Position numbers and translations under genes: made by a program. From Sphingobacterium wenxiniae (GTDB lineage: Bacteria; Bacteroidota; Bacteroidia; Sphingobacteriales; Sphingobacteriaceae): a stretch of DNA of 64,000 nt. Below are positions 9,295 through 17,431 of this stretch, in pieces (the stretch's first letter is position 1; the number at the start of each line of letters is the position of its first letter). The stretch lies in the NCBI RefSeq assembly GCF_900116225.1, contig NZ_FOZZ01000012.1, positions 42,755-106,754 on the forward strand, given 5' to 3'. The notes beneath the pieces are model-generated. The model saw only the letters and a program-made list of their open reading frames with translations. It was not told the DNA's origin and did not search any database.

Positions 9295-10040
9295 TCTTTA
9301 ATAAAGAAATTGATAAACCTTGACCAAGACCTATTCTTCCGCAAGGGACCTCCCAATTGGCTCTTAAAAAAATCAAGGTGTTTAGTATTTAAGTAATCAA
9401 TTTCATCATTCTTTTTCGCCTTGGACATACTCTTACGCCGTGAGTTTTCATGAATACGGTAATAAAAACCGACAAAAGGCAGGCACACCACGCCCCCTCC
9501 ATCTTTCAACACCTTAATCCAAAATTCCCAATCTTCCCGCACCAATACATGCTCATCAGTGTAGCCTCCTACTCTTTCCCAATCAGCTTTTCTGTAGACC
9601 GCACTTACATAAATCATATTATCTTTTGCCAATCGACGGGGAGAATATTTTTTGAGCTTCCATTTCTTTTGTATACTTCCAAATTTCTCAGCTTCGGCAT
9701 ATACAACCTTTACTTGAGGATCATTTTCCAGTACTCTTATAGCTTCTTCAATATAGGCGGCACTAATTAAATCATCTGCATCAAGCGCCAAGATATATGT
9801 TCCTTGTGCTTTCGAGATACCATTATTACGTGCGGCAGATGGGCCTGCATTCTTTTGATACACATAGGTTACTTCTTGAAATTCCTGACTTAATTCTTCA
9901 CCCACAACTCTGCTATCATCCGTAGAGCCATCATCGACAATAATGATTTCCAAAGGTCTGTACGACGACGCCAAGACAGCCTCTACAGTTTCTTTTACAT
10001 ACTTCCCATGATTATAACAGGGGATAATAACACTAATCAT
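9291..10040 (-). CDS. Glycosyltransferase family 2
   Basis: 249 residues. The GT-A fold is clear: SVIIPCYNHGKYV at the N-terminus, VDDGSTDDS at about residue 36, NAAR-type NNG motif (SAARNNGI), ALDADD as the DxD metal site near residue 88 and the later VREDWEFWIK segment with the ED acceptor-binding acidic pair. It is transcribed against the neighbouring genes and converges on the 8518 gene. A 239-bp intergenic region lies upstream of its start. Confidence 0.85.
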   Translation of the reverse strand: MISVIIPCYNHGKYVKETVEAVLASSYRPLEIIIVDDGSTDDSRVVGEELSQEFQEVTYVYQKNAGPSAARNNGISKAQGTYILALDADDLISAAYIEEAIRVLENDPQVKVVYAEAEKFGSIQKKWKLKKYSPRRLAKDNMIYVSAVYRKADWERVGGYTDEHVLVREDWEFWIKVLKDGGGVVCLPFVGFYYRIHENSRRKSMSKAKKNDEIDYLNTKHLDFFKSQLGGPLRKNRSWSRFINFFIKD

Positions 10041-10279
10041 ATTTTAAATAGTCACAAGCTGTAAGCTATAAGCCATAGGCTAAGTTTATTACCTATAGCC
10101 ACTGCCTAAAGCCTATCTACTTTGTTTTAAAGCAAAAAGTTAAATAACGTCAAATATCTAAAATTCTAATATAACGGTACATTAGTTGATAATAACAAAA
10201 ATGCTACAAAAAACTTAACAACGTGTAGCACAATTTGTATGATTATCGTTATAAAGATAGAAAATTAATACTTTTGAGC
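10041..10279. other. Intergenic region with TAAGC/TATAAGCC repeats
   Basis: Holds the divergent start region of two glycosyltransferase genes. At 10057-10125 it contains imperfect short repeats of the type GCTGTAAGCTATAAGCC, related to the spacer at 17281-17335. Otherwise AT-rich with no convincing gene. A TACTTTTG octamer at 10269-10276 matches the -7 consensus but lies too close to the ATG at 10280 to serve it. Confidence 0.45.
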
Positions 10280-11113
10280 ATGATTACAGTTCTCATTCCG
10301 AATTACAACGGAAGAACATTACTTGAACAGTTTTTACCTTCAGTATTTGCATCCTTAGATTTTTCCCAGGTGGATTATGAGTTCATTATTGTAGACGATT
10401 GTTCTACAGATTCATCCGTTGAATTCTTACGATATAATTACCCCGAAATAAAAGTCATACAGAACATAGTTAATTTAGGGTTTTCAAGAACTTGCAATAA
10501 AGGTATTATGGTTGCAAAAGGAGATAAATTGCTTCTACTTAATTCTGACATAGAATTATCACCTGCTTACATCAAAACCTGCTTAGATAATTTTGTCGGA
10601 GGAGAAACTTTTGCTGTTACCGGTCGAGCTATTGACGACAGTGCAAAACCGCAAACGACTGGTATACTCTATAAACAGGGTTTGTTTACTATTAAAAAAT
10701 ACCCCAATCGAGAGAGTAATTTAACCCACTTCGTATCGGGAGCAAACTCGCTATACGATACAAAAAAATTAAAACAACTTGGAGGATTCAACCCCATCTT
10801 CAGCCCCTATTATTTTGAAGATGATGACCTTAGCTACAGAGCCTTAAAAAAAGGTTGGAAGAGCTATTTTATTACGGAAGCTATTTGTTACCACAAGGGC
10901 TCGGCCTCTATAAAATCATGTGCCAAGAAAAGGAAAATCAAGCGGATTTATTTCAGAAATAAACTTATTTTCAACCGGTTACACTGCAAATCATCTACAA
11001 CAACCTTCAATGCTCAGGTATTGACTACCAGCATCCTGCCAAAATGTTGTTTGGGGCAATTCTGGATATGGGATAGTTATAAAGATTCTTTAACTTTGAC
11101 CTATAAAAATTAA
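10280..11113 (+). CDS. Glycosyltransferase family 2 (rhamnosyltransferase-like); C-terminal frame doubtful
   Basis: 277 residues from the ATG at 10280 (MITVLIPNYNG, the usual GT2 opening); the frame continues upstream to a TTG at 10235 without homology-like content. VDDCSTDSS, NLGFSRTCNKG, LLLNSDIEL (DxD-like SDI) and FEDDDLSYRALKKG are all in place, the layout of dTDP-rhamnose/N-glycan-type GT2 enzymes. Between about 10982 and 11076 the other reading frame also stays open and reads like a plausible C-terminus (AKMLFGAILDMG), so two compensating indels, or a sequencing error, may have altered the tail. Confidence 0.75.
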   Translation: MITVLIPNYNGRTLLEQFLPSVFASLDFSQVDYEFIIVDDCSTDSSVEFLRYNYPEIKVIQNIVNLGFSRTCNKGIMVAKGDKLLLLNSDIELSPAYIKTCLDNFVGGETFAVTGRAIDDSAKPQTTGILYKQGLFTIKKYPNRESNLTHFVSGANSLYDTKKLKQLGGFNPIFSPYYFEDDDLSYRALKKGWKSYFITEAICYHKGSASIKSCAKKRKIKRIYFRNKLIFNRLHCKSSTTTFNAQVLTTSILPKCCLGQFWIWDSYKDSLTLTYKN

Positions 11114-11173
11114 GCATTTATTAGGCTTACATGCCATCCAAATAGCTAAAAAGCTATTAACATCCAATTTCTA

Positions 11174-13192
11174 ATGGGCATCTACTCAAAAACACGTGAT
11201 TATTTTAGAAAATTAATCTATCTAAACAAGCTTCAAAAACAATACGGCACGACATTTCCCGAATTAACGAAAAAGACACCTTTGGATTTCGTTCAACATT
11301 CGGCGCCACTGGTGTCTATTATTATTCCTTTCTACAATCAATATGAATATACATTAAATTGCCTATATTCTATTGCCGAAAATCTTCCAGAGGTAAGTTT
11401 TGAAATCATTTTAATAGATGATAAGAGTAGTGAAAATTGTGATTTTTCTTTTGTTAACAATATTACTATTCTCCGTAATGAAGAAAATCTAGGCTTTCTA
11501 AGGAGTGTAAATAAGGGAGTCTCCTTTGCTAAAGGTAATTATATATATTTATTAAACAATGATACTAAGGTTCATCAAGGTTTTTTAGATGAACTTTTAC
11601 TTGTGTACAGGAACTTTGACAATGTTGGGGCGGTGGGTTCTATGCTGCTCAATATGGATGGTACTTTACAAGAAGCAGGAAGTTTTTTTCTTCATGACCA
11701 TACTCCTACACAAATAGCCAACAAAAAAATATATGCCCCTGAAATAAACTATGTATATCGGGTAGACTATTGTTCTGGATGTAGCCTATTATTCAAAAAG
11801 ACCAACGACGATGGAGTCCTCAATCTCTTTGACGAACAATTTGCCCCTGCTTATTTCGAAGATGCTGACTTATGCTTTCATTTACGCCATAGTCAAGGGA
11901 AAGAAATATATTATACCCCGTTCTCTAAGGTGACGCACTACAATGGAGTCTCTTATAATTCTAAAGAAAAAACAGATAATACAAAAGAAGAATTATTTAC
12001 AAAAAATCATAACATATTTAGAACAAAATGGGGGACTATATTGAATAACATATCTGCCAAAAGTAAGTGGGAACGAATGGAGGAGCTTTATGGAGATAAG
12101 CATATCGTATTTTTCCACGTGCGTCCACCTCAATTTGATAATAATTCTGGAGAATTGCGTTTAACTGAAATTATCAAAACGTACTTAAAGTTAGGTTATA
12201 ATACAAGTCTAATAGCCCCCAAGAATAGAATTAAAGACCGATACAATGCATATTTTCAGAGACTTGGTGTACGGGTATATTATGCCTACACACCAATAGC
12301 CGATCTTACATTTTTTATGCGCCGATTTGTCAAGGACAATCCTTTAGTATGGTTTAGCGCTTCGGATATGTTTGTTAAATATTACGCATTTGCAAAAAAA
12401 CATTTCCCCCATTCAAAGACGATATTTGACATGGTGGATGTTCATCACTTACGTTATCAACGAGCATTAGAAGTATCCCCTAACAACAAAAAATACAAGA
12501 GGCGATATAAAAGGTACTATAAATATGAGAAACAAGCGGCTAATCAGTGTGATATAGTTGTAGCGATCTCGGATGACGAAATGGAGTATATGACCCAATT
12601 TTCTCCTGAGGCCAAATTATTAGTCATCTCCAATATACACTATGTGAAAGCACATCAAAAAGACACCCCTTCATTCGAAGAAAGGACAGGGCTTCTTTTT
12701 ATAGGTTCTACACATCACCCCAATATAGACGCTATTCATTTTCTAAAAGATGAAATTCTTCCCGAAGTTTGGAAATCACATCCCGATATTGAGCTTCATA
12801 TCGTTGGAGATGTGAAGAATGTATTTAAAGACGTAAATCATCCCAAAATCAAATTCCATGGCTATATTCCAGACATCACCACCCTGTTCATGAATCATAG
12901 GATTATGGTAGCCCCATTACGCTATGGAGCAGGAGTAAAAGGCAAAATTGGGCAAGCTTTTGAATACTTTTTGCCCGTCGTCACCAGTTCTACAGGTGCA
13001 GAAGGTATGTTCTTAAAACATGAAAAGAATGCCTTGTTAGCCGACAACGGAAAAGACTTTGCTCAACAAATCATCAAGCTGTATAATGATAAAGATACCT
13101 GGTTAAAGTTACAGAATAATTCGGAGGATAGCCTACTTCCGTTTTCTATACAAACTTTGATAGAGAAATTAAAAGTCATCGAAGACCTATAG
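11174..13192 (+). CDS. Two-domain glycosyltransferase, GT2 fused to GT4
   Basis: 672 residues. N-terminal GT2 domain about residues 45-260: VSIIIPFYNQYEY, IDDKSS, NLGFLRSVNKG, LLNNDTKV as metal site and YFEDADLCFHLR. C-terminal GT-B/GT4 domain about 315-670: a FDNNSGELR entry loop, LLFIGSTHHPNIDAI, and the donor-site helix with APLRYGAGVKGKIGQAFEY. Such fusions add two sugars in succession or act as a polymerising pair in O-antigen or capsule synthesis. No membrane segment. The gene is AT-rich and sits 60 bp behind the preceding GT2 gene in the same direction. Confidence 0.85.
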   Translation: MGIYSKTRDYFRKLIYLNKLQKQYGTTFPELTKKTPLDFVQHSAPLVSIIIPFYNQYEYTLNCLYSIAENLPEVSFEIILIDDKSSENCDFSFVNNITILRNEENLGFLRSVNKGVSFAKGNYIYLLNNDTKVHQGFLDELLLVYRNFDNVGAVGSMLLNMDGTLQEAGSFFLHDHTPTQIANKKIYAPEINYVYRVDYCSGCSLLFKKTNDDGVLNLFDEQFAPAYFEDADLCFHLRHSQGKEIYYTPFSKVTHYNGVSYNSKEKTDNTKEELFTKNHNIFRTKWGTILNNISAKSKWERMEELYGDKHIVFFHVRPPQFDNNSGELRLTEIIKTYLKLGYNTSLIAPKNRIKDRYNAYFQRLGVRVYYAYTPIADLTFFMRRFVKDNPLVWFSASDMFVKYYAFAKKHFPHSKTIFDMVDVHHLRYQRALEVSPNNKKYKRRYKRYYKYEKQAANQCDIVVAISDDEMEYMTQFSPEAKLLVISNIHYVKAHQKDTPSFEERTGLLFIGSTHHPNIDAIHFLKDEILPEVWKSHPDIELHIVGDVKNVFKDVNHPKIKFHGYIPDITTLFMNHRIMVAPLRYGAGVKGKIGQAFEYFLPVVTSSTGAEGMFLKHEKNALLADNGKDFAQQIIKLYNDKDTWLKLQNNSEDSLLPFSIQTLIEKLKVIEDL

Positions 13193-13213
13193 TCATCAAA
13201 AACGTCTACTATC

Positions 13214-14131
13214 ATGATTAGAGAGGCCTTAATATCTATTGTTATTCCTGTTTACAATGTAGAAAAATATATCCTTGCATGTCTTGAGAGTTTAATCCAT
13301 CAGTCATATACAAAGATCGAGATTATTTTGGTAGATGATGGCTCCAATGATGCAAGCCCTTCCATTTGCGATGAATATGCTTTAAGGGATAGCCGAATAA
13401 AAGTATTACACCAGACCAACCAAGGCTTATCGGCAGCACGCAACATAGGCATTGAATATTCTAAAGGTGAATATATTGCTTTTGTGGATAGTGATGATAT
13501 CGTACATAGGGATTACATTTTGCATTTGTACAATACGATTGGTGAGGCTGATATTGCTGTCTGCCGATTGAAAAAGTTCACGGATGGAGAGAAACTCCAG
13601 TTAGCCAACTCTGTATCATGTACTTCTCGAACATTTACTGGAAAAGAGGCAAATAATAACCTTTTCCACCATGATTTAGGGATACACATGGCTGTCGTGA
13701 CTAATAAGCTATTCAATAGAACCCTTTGGGAAAATTTTAGATTTCCTTTAGGTGTACTCCATGAGGATATTGCCATTATTTATAAAATCTTGGATCGTGT
13801 AGCCCTTATAAAGTTTTTAGATTGTCAACTATACTTCTATCGACAGCGTCAGAATAGCATAACTATGCTCAGGACCTTCAAAAGCTTGGTTGATGAATAT
13901 CAGGCATTAACCGAACAAACACTTTTTTTTCAAGATAGACAACAATTTACTGCTTCACGAAATGCAAATCGTTCTAGAAAAACATTATTTCTCTTACATC
14001 CTTTCCCTCAAAACTGGGATGTGTGGAAGGACTATAGTATTTTAGATATCTTGAAAGATGATTTGCGCACTGAGACAAAGGTAAAACTGCTACTGAAAAA
14101 GTTAAGTCCTACATTATTTCATAAGCTATAA
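13214..14131 (+). CDS. Glycosyltransferase family 2
   Basis: 305 residues with SIVIPVYNVEKYI, LVDDGSNDAS, GLSAARNIGIE and FVDSDD (DxD) in the N-terminal 100 residues; LHEDIAIIYK is the later acceptor-side ED motif. This is the EpsJ/CpsJ-like subtype of GT2 used in exopolysaccharide synthesis. Spaced 21 bp from the gene before and 24 bp from the gene after, all on the same strand, so the four genes from 10280 to 15316 probably form one transcript. Confidence 0.85.
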   Translation: MIREALISIVIPVYNVEKYILACLESLIHQSYTKIEIILVDDGSNDASPSICDEYALRDSRIKVLHQTNQGLSAARNIGIEYSKGEYIAFVDSDDIVHRDYILHLYNTIGEADIAVCRLKKFTDGEKLQLANSVSCTSRTFTGKEANNNLFHHDLGIHMAVVTNKLFNRTLWENFRFPLGVLHEDIAIIYKILDRVALIKFLDCQLYFYRQRQNSITMLRTFKSLVDEYQALTEQTLFFQDRQQFTASRNANRSRKTLFLLHPFPQNWDVWKDYSILDILKDDLRTETKVKLLLKKLSPTLFHKL

Positions 14132-14155
14132 AAGTAGACTTTATAAATCATTGCT

Positions 14156-15316
14156 ATGAAAAAGCTTCTCTCTACTCTACAATCTCTTGTTCATTATCCC
14201 TTCATAATAAGGCGTTTAAAAAAGAGTAAAACCAATATTTTTTTCTTTTTTCCTTATTATCATACTGGAGGCGGGGAGCAGGTGCATATTCGTATTATAG
14301 AAACGGTGAGAGAACATTCTCCCCTTTGTTTCATCACCAATCAATCGGAAAATAGCGATCTAAAAGAGGATTTTTCAAAAGTTTCAACATTAATAGAATT
14401 AAAGAGGTGGTCCTCCAAAGCTAGCTTTAGAGTATTAATGTATAAAAAGATTTCCGCCATCATCAATGCTAGAGATAATGCCGTTGTATTTGGGTGTAAT
14501 AGTGAGTTTTATCTTGGCCTACTCCCCTATTTACAAGAACAGGTAAGAAAAATCGACCTTATGCATGCTTTCTTAGGAGATAATCAATACAGTTTTGAAA
14601 ATTATTCACTGCCTGTTGTCAACACATTGGATAACAGAGTTGTCTTAGGTCCTATTCATAGGGAAAAACTCCTTGATTTTTATAAAAAAAAACATATCTA
14701 CAATCTTAATGATAAAATCCTTACCATTCCAAACTCTATTCCTGTCTCTCGCCAAGTGACAAAGAAAGACTTTAGTAACAATCGATTTGAGATATTATTT
14801 GTAGGCCGGAATTCAGAAGAAAAACGTCCCCACTTATTTATCAAAATAGCAGAAGAAGCTATACAAAAGGCTTTACCCTTTTCATTTACTATGATTGGCG
14901 ATTTCGAGACCTTGAAACGGAGTGTAAATCCAAAAATTCATATTGTCGGCAAAATAAATGACAAAAGAGAGCTCGATAGCTATTATGAAAAAGCACATTT
15001 CATCATGATAACCTCTCATTTTGAAGGCTTTCCAATGGTTCTTTTGGAGGGAATGTCCAAAGGCGTAATTCCTATATGCACAGATGTCGGTGAGATTCCA
15101 GGTTACATTAACGAAGAAAAAGGGACTGGATATATTATTAACAATAATAGCAATGAAGAAAAAATCATCCAAAGATTTTTAGAGATATTATCATTCGTAA
15201 TGATATCCCCACAAACAAATCAAATCTTTTCTTTAAATGTTCAAAAGCTGGTAGAAAATGAGTTTAACGAATTAGTTTTCAAGAAAAAATATAGAAAGCT
15301 TCTGTTGTTAAATTAG
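14156..15316 (+). CDS. Glycosyltransferase family 4 (GT-B fold)
   Basis: 386 residues. The first Rossmann half opens with a GGGEQVHIR loop that corresponds to the glycine-rich acceptor loop of GT4 enzymes. The second half has FVGRNSEEKRPHLFI, and the nucleotide-sugar site ITSHFEGFPMVLLEGMSKG with the conserved E-x7-E pattern, followed by the GEIPGYI turn. Last gene of the glycosyltransferase run; a lipoprotein gene with its own promoter-like box follows. Confidence 0.85.
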   Translation: MKKLLSTLQSLVHYPFIIRRLKKSKTNIFFFFPYYHTGGGEQVHIRIIETVREHSPLCFITNQSENSDLKEDFSKVSTLIELKRWSSKASFRVLMYKKISAIINARDNAVVFGCNSEFYLGLLPYLQEQVRKIDLMHAFLGDNQYSFENYSLPVVNTLDNRVVLGPIHREKLLDFYKKKHIYNLNDKILTIPNSIPVSRQVTKKDFSNNRFEILFVGRNSEEKRPHLFIKIAEEAIQKALPFSFTMIGDFETLKRSVNPKIHIVGKINDKRELDSYYEKAHFIMITSHFEGFPMVLLEGMSKGVIPICTDVGEIPGYINEEKGTGYIINNNSNEEKIIQRFLEILSFVMISPQTNQIFSLNVQKLVENEFNELVFKKKYRKLLLLN

Positions 15317-15355
15317 AATATTCTAATCCCACAGCAAGACTTGTCATTAAAATTG

Positions 15356-15363
15356 TATTTTTG
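15356..15363 (+). promoter_or_regulatory. Bacteroidota-type -7 box (TATTTTTG)
   Basis: Exact TAnnTTTG match, 14 bases before the lipoprotein ATG at 15378. No convincing -33 element at the usual spacing. Confidence 0.35.
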
Positions 15364-15377
15364 CCAAAATTTTAAAT

Positions 15378-16121
15378 ATGAAACATCTGCTATCAACAGT
15401 CACCGTGCTCAGTCTATTAATGTGTTTATCCTGTCAGAAAGACACCTCTCAGCTACCTTCGAAAGAAGAAACAGATAAATCCCCTATTAGGGATAGCATC
15501 TCCTTTGCTTTAGACGGTATCACATATAGCTCGAACATGATAAGCGGTTGGGGAGTTGGAAACAGACAGGTGAATATAAAATCCTATTCCGATTCTATTC
15601 CCGATAGAAGTCCAGCTTATATTACAGGCGGACTGTGGTGGTATGGTGAAAAAGACTCCGTTATCTTTGATCAATCATATTCCTTTAGACATGATAACTT
15701 TTCCAAAATAGAAATCACTTTTGGCAAAAAATACCATATTAATGAACTTGACAAGGAATCCCCCACAGTAGGAATACCTTTGAAAAAAGAAACCATCCTT
15801 AAAGAAGGGAAAGGGACTTTTGCAACAGACTATGGCTTAGAAAACACAACAGATGGTTTTGTAATGGAGATCCATCCACTTTCTACCGGAGAAACATTCA
15901 CAACTTATATCCCTGTGTTTTCACCTTTAATACGTTCCTCTCTTACCAATGATTTACAAGATAACTCTACATTTGAAATCACTAAAATTGAAAGAATCAC
16001 AGACGACATATACTTAGTCGAGGCAAAGTTTGAGGTTAATGTATATACAGAAAAGGAAAAACAAAGTAGGATAACAGACGGATTTGTTAGATTTACAACG
16101 CGCCTCCATAACTTCCAATAA
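15378..16121 (+). CDS. Putative lipoprotein of unknown function
   Basis: 247 residues. The N-terminus MKHLLSTVTVLSLLMCLSCQ is a short lipoprotein signal with a plausible lipobox ending at Cys19. The mature part is polar, predicted mostly beta, with no motif I recognise. It follows the glycosyltransferases but appears to have its own promoter. It may be a surface-exposed lipoprotein; nothing in the sequence fixes its role. Confidence 0.65.
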   Translation: MKHLLSTVTVLSLLMCLSCQKDTSQLPSKEETDKSPIRDSISFALDGITYSSNMISGWGVGNRQVNIKSYSDSIPDRSPAYITGGLWWYGEKDSVIFDQSYSFRHDNFSKIEITFGKKYHINELDKESPTVGIPLKKETILKEGKGTFATDYGLENTTDGFVMEIHPLSTGETFTTYIPVFSPLIRSSLTNDLQDNSTFEITKIERITDDIYLVEAKFEVNVYTEKEKQSRITDGFVRFTTRLHNFQ

Positions 16122-16206
16122 ATCCATTATAGTATAGGATATTTATATATGTTAGAATAACAAGCTAAGCAACTAACTTTATCTCTTTTCTCGACAGGAA
16201 TAACAA

Positions 16207-16521
16207 ACGTTCCAAGAACATTAATCCATCGTCATATAGAAATAGCTTTTTTCTATGGGAAAATAAAACAATTGCCTAAAGCTTTGGCCTTATTCCCATA
16301 GAAATTACCCCTTTGCTTAAGGCAATTAACACAAAACCTAGGGCAATCTTCTTTTTCCCTAGGTGAATCAACCTTTTCCTTAAAGCAATCAGAATAAAGT
16401 TCCGTGCATTCGCCCTTTCTCCCAAAGGAATTAGTCTTTTTCCCAGGAGAATTAAAGAGAATCCCAGGGCATTTTCCCTTTTTCCCAAGGGAAATGACAT
16501 ATTTTCCATGAAAATGAAAAT
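16207..16521. repeat. Array of 15 degenerate 21-bp units with palindromic core
   Basis: Units start every 21 bases (16207, 16228, ... 16291, 16312, 16333 ... 16501) with no insertion or deletion. The most regular units share a core of the form TTTCCCWAGGGAAA followed by an AT-rich linker and a short pyrimidine tract; units at 16354, 16417, 16438 and 16480 are closest to the consensus, while 16207 and 16228 are weak. Because 21 is a multiple of three, a 77-codon frame on the minus strand (16276-16509) stays open with 21-residue periodicity; I regard it as a by-product. The array fills much of the 659-bp gap between the lipoprotein and the SixA-like gene. The remainder (16122-16206, 16522-16780) shows nothing recognisable. 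Confidence 0.85.
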
Positions 16522-16780
16522 CGCTATTTACAGGCTATAAACACAGTATTTCAGGTATTATCCAAAAAACAGGTGGTAAAATCGTGCCAATATTCTTACC
16601 AAAATCGAACAAAATTGGCACACTTTTTTGCTCTTTATCCTTGCTATACTCATATATTTGTCTTATGCGGGGATTTTTTGCGAAGTGCTTAACGCCCAAC
16701 TAACCATAAAAATAAATCGGCATATCGGCAGATAAATCTAACAGACAAATACTAATAAAGAAATACGTAACTTTACCTGT

Positions 16781-17281
16781 ATGAGAAGAAAGATGTTATA
16801 TGTAGTCCGTCATGCCAAAGCTGAGGATTACGGCATGGGTAAACGTGATTTTGATCGTGACCTGGTCGAAAAGGGTATAGCTCGAGCAAATCATATTGCC
16901 AAAAAGTTGCTTGTTAAAATCGAGAACGAAACGGAAAGGACGTTGGTTATTTCCTCTACAGCCAATAGAGCCGCGCAGACAGCAAAGATATTTTGCAATA
17001 TCTTAGGTTACCCCGAAGAACGAATACAATGGGAACCTACCTTTTATGAAGCCCATCAACTCTTTCTCTTAAAAAAGATAAACGATGTTCCTTCTTTGTA
17101 TGACACCGTATTGATTTTCGGGCATAACCCAAGTGTATCCGACTTTGTCGATTACGTCTCCGACCATATTATCAATCTCAGCACCTCTGAAGTCGCCTGT
17201 CTGCAACTGGAAGACAATATCGATTATTCTTCGTTATCGGCCAATACCGCATTCTTACAAGCGATAATTACAGAGAAATAA
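16781..17281 (+). CDS. SixA-like histidine phosphatase
   Basis: 166 residues of the phosphoglycerate-mutase-like branch 1 histidine phosphatase superfamily. The catalytic RHAKAE motif (Arg10, His11) lies at the N-terminus, the SSTANRAAQTA segment supplies the second arginine, and GHNPSVSD supplies the second histidine. SixA removes phosphate from phosphohistidine in E. coli; the substrate here is unknown. A TAACTTTA box at 16768-16775, one base off the -7 consensus, lies just upstream, which would give a nearly leaderless transcript. Confidence 0.85.
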   Translation: MRRKMLYVVRHAKAEDYGMGKRDFDRDLVEKGIARANHIAKKLLVKIENETERTLVISSTANRAAQTAKIFCNILGYPEERIQWEPTFYEAHQLFLLKKINDVPSLYDTVLIFGHNPSVSDFVDYVSDHIINLSTSEVACLQLEDNIDYSSLSANTAFLQAIITEK

Positions 17282-17428
17282 GCTGTAGGCCGGAAGCATT
17301 AGGCGGTAAACTATAAGCAATAAATTTATAGTTTTACAAGGTCTAATATCGCAATACCTGCCTACGGCAGGCAGGCGCATATCTCACTACTCATATCTCA
17401 CTACGCAATACGCACATCTCACTACTAT
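17281..17428. repeat. Interspersed short repeats upstream of the DUF255 gene
   Basis: First part (17281-17335) has imperfect GCTGTAGGC / AACTATAAGC repeats like those at 10057-10125. Then the palindrome TGCCTACGGCAGGCA (about 17359-17373), then several copies of CATATCTCACTAC / CACATCTCACTAC up to the ATG at 17432. Related CTCAATAC/CTCACTAC strings recur at 20136-20177 and 45988-46060. Confidence 0.6.
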
Positions 17429-17431
17429 AAA

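Noticed and set aside
16276..16509. 77-codon frame on the minus strand with 21-residue repeats
   Set aside because: It lies fully within the 21-bp array and stays open because the period is a multiple of three; no start context or family similarity.
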